A model generated the notes under the pieces. That model worked only from the letters and a program-made list of their open reading frames with translations. It was not told the origin of the DNA and made no database searches. The translations under genes were made by a program, and so were the position numbers. From contig NC_012863.1 of assembly GCF_000026945.1 (NCBI RefSeq), positions 372,001 to 436,000 of the forward strand: 64,000 bases of DNA. The letters run 5' to 3'. This stretch comes from Candida dubliniensis CD36 (Eukaryota; Ascomycota; Pichiomycetes; Serinales; Debaryomycetaceae). The first letter of the stretch is position 1. The number at the start of each line of letters is the position of its first letter. Shown here one piece after another: positions 62,771-64,000 of this stretch.

Positions 62771-64000
62771 TCATAACCCAGGAAACGTGATTTGTAAATA
62801 TCCACCCCATAATAGTTCTTCAATAGGGAATTGTTTTCTCAATTCACACATATCCTTTTTATGTTCTGGTGCTATATTTGCTAATCCTTGTGCTAGGGTA
62901 ATTGTTTTGCCATTAATACATGCGCTGCCGCCAATGTGTGAGAATCGACAATTGGTAAAATATGGTTGATAAGTAGTTGTATCAGAAACAGCTTGACTAA
63001 CATCATAATAATATCTCATAAACCTCCAGATTTGCGTTCTTGTATTCAATACTGCTACTCGTAATAAATTCTTATTTTCTGCAGCTAATTGTAACGTAGC
63101 AAATCTTGAAACATCAAATTTATCACTAGTATATGGCTCAGTGTCATAAAATCGTAAATGACTATTTTTAACTCCACCGACAATAAACAAATAATCTCTT
63201 TCTTCATTTCGATAATATACTGCTGTATGATGACAACAACGAAGTTCTGCTTCCTTTAATTGGGGTTCAGCAACTTGATTTTCTGGACTAAGGGTTTTAA
63301 CTTCTTCATCTTCATCGGGCTTCTGTGATATATTATAATAATCAAAGGCAAATGTAACAATCTTTTCCCATTTACAAGTCTTGAACACAAATCTGTATAA
63401 ATCACCATGAAATTTATTATTTTCAGCACAACCGCCTTGAACAATTAATGCTCGAGATTCAAAATATTTTTGGATTTTATATGATTCTCGTTCATTAGAT
63501 GTTAAATTATAATCCCAAAATTTATCAACACTTGAATTATTGACTTCACTATCTGGTGATTTTTTCTCAGTAGTATTCAAATTTGAAAATTGTTGCTTTT
63601 CACTTTCTCGTTCACTAACATCAATAGTACATGTTTCATCTACACCCAACAGATAATCAATCAAATTATAAGCAAAATAACCTCGTGGCAGAGGCCAGTT
63701 TTCATCTTCATCAATAATAATATCACATGTACTATCTGATCCAACTTTGCAAACTAATGCTTCTTTGGAAAAATTGACACTATTGAAAAATGGTGCCTTC
63801 TCTGTAGTTGTCAAATCAATTTTTAGCAATTCATTAGTTGCCTTGAATTTCAAAATATTACTTGTCTTTTCCACAACACTTTTGTCTTCGTTTTCTTCCA
63901 AAACAAATCCTCCAAATACAAATATTGAGACATTGGCACAAGATTTGAATAATACATTGTTGGTAGCATCTGTTTCTTCCATTGTTTCAATACTCACCGA
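62771..64000 (-). CDS. Kelch-like protein, 5' end cut by window
   Basis: The frame is open to the window edge and stops at 62771, giving at least 409 residues. An ATG at 63982 is possible, but the frame continues upstream without a stop, so the true start may lie outside. Kelch-type beta strands are seen (VSIFVFGGFVL, ALIVQGGCAENNKFHGDLYR, YLFIVGGVKN, FSHIGGSACINGK). The layout could fit Gpb1/Gpb2-type kelch proteins of the cAMP pathway or another fungal kelch protein. The symbol is left open. Confidence 0.65.
   Translation of the reverse strand, partial: SVSIETMEETDATNNVLFKSCANVSIFVFGGFVLEENEDKSVVEKTSNILKFKATNELLKIDLTTTEKAPFFNSVNFSKEALVCKVGSDSTCDIIIDEDENWPLPRGYFAYNLIDYLLGVDETCTIDVSERESEKQQFSNLNTTEKKSPDSEVNNSSVDKFWDYNLTSNERESYKIQKYFESRALIVQGGCAENNKFHGDLYRFVFKTCKWEKIVTFAFDYYNISQKPDEDEEVKTLSPENQVAEPQLKEAELRCCHHTAVYYRNEERDYLFIVGGVKNSHLRFYDTEPYTSDKFDVSRFATLQLAAENKNLLRVAVLNTRTQIWRFMRYYYDVSQAVSDTTTYQPYFTNCRFSHIGGSACINGKTITLAQGLANIAPEHKKDMCELRKQFPIEELLWGGYLQITFPGL

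Noticed and set aside
1..64000. CRISPR array, prophage, operon or bacterial system
   Set aside because: All genes are yeast nuclear genes with an intron and eukaryotic signals; no such elements exist here.

Overview
The window looks like a 64 kb piece of nuclear chromosome from a CUG-Ser clade budding yeast, most likely Candida albicans or a very close relative such as C. dubliniensis. It is AT-rich and has one short intron with a TACTAAC branch point. Leucine is written almost only as TTG or TTA, and the rare CTG codons fall at weakly conserved positions. The gene order (PDC12-like, ERG8, TYR1, ARL1, MDH1-1, TFC1, DPM3, PHO89, CAP2, CLC1, RGA2, HSX11, CAT2, RFX2) matches, from memory, a consecutively numbered stretch of the C. 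albicans map. I could not check this by search. Protein lengths below use standard coordinates; any CTG codon should be read as serine.

Left part (1-14.4 kb) is dense: a dienelactone hydrolase-like protein, an intron-containing pyruvate decarboxylase with an unusual insertion, a Golgi-type membrane protein, ERG8 and TYR1 as a divergent pair, ARL1, mitochondrial malate dehydrogenase, TFIIIC subunit TFC1, DPM3 and a mitochondrial-type oxidoreductase-like protein. A gene-free 4.6 kb stretch follows (14.3-18.8 kb), which is the upstream region of the phosphate transporter PHO89. It carries Pho4-type and Rim101-type motifs.

Middle part (18.8-47.2 kb): PHO89, CAP2, a TDA11-like coiled-coil protein, an unknown membrane protein, CLC1, SDH6, RGA2, the glucosylceramide synthase HSX11, CAT2 and the regulator RFX2. 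Long non-coding stretches sit upstream of RGA2 (2.6 kb) and RFX2 (5.3 kb).

Right part (47.2-64 kb) is compact: a polyamine oxidase with a peroxisomal SKL end, HGH1, TFG1, a histidine acid phosphatase, a mitochondrial carrier, SKI6, GPI14, a KPWE-motif protein that is probably the PEX39 ortholog, ERV29, a cytochrome c1-type heme lyase, TIM10 and a kelch-like gene cut by the window edge.

No mobile element, CRISPR array, rRNA or tRNA gene could be supported. The best leads are a loose peroxisomal theme (CAT2, polyamine oxidase, PEX39-like), the altered pyruvate decarboxylase, and a possible undescribed small gene at 40.66-41.03 kb.
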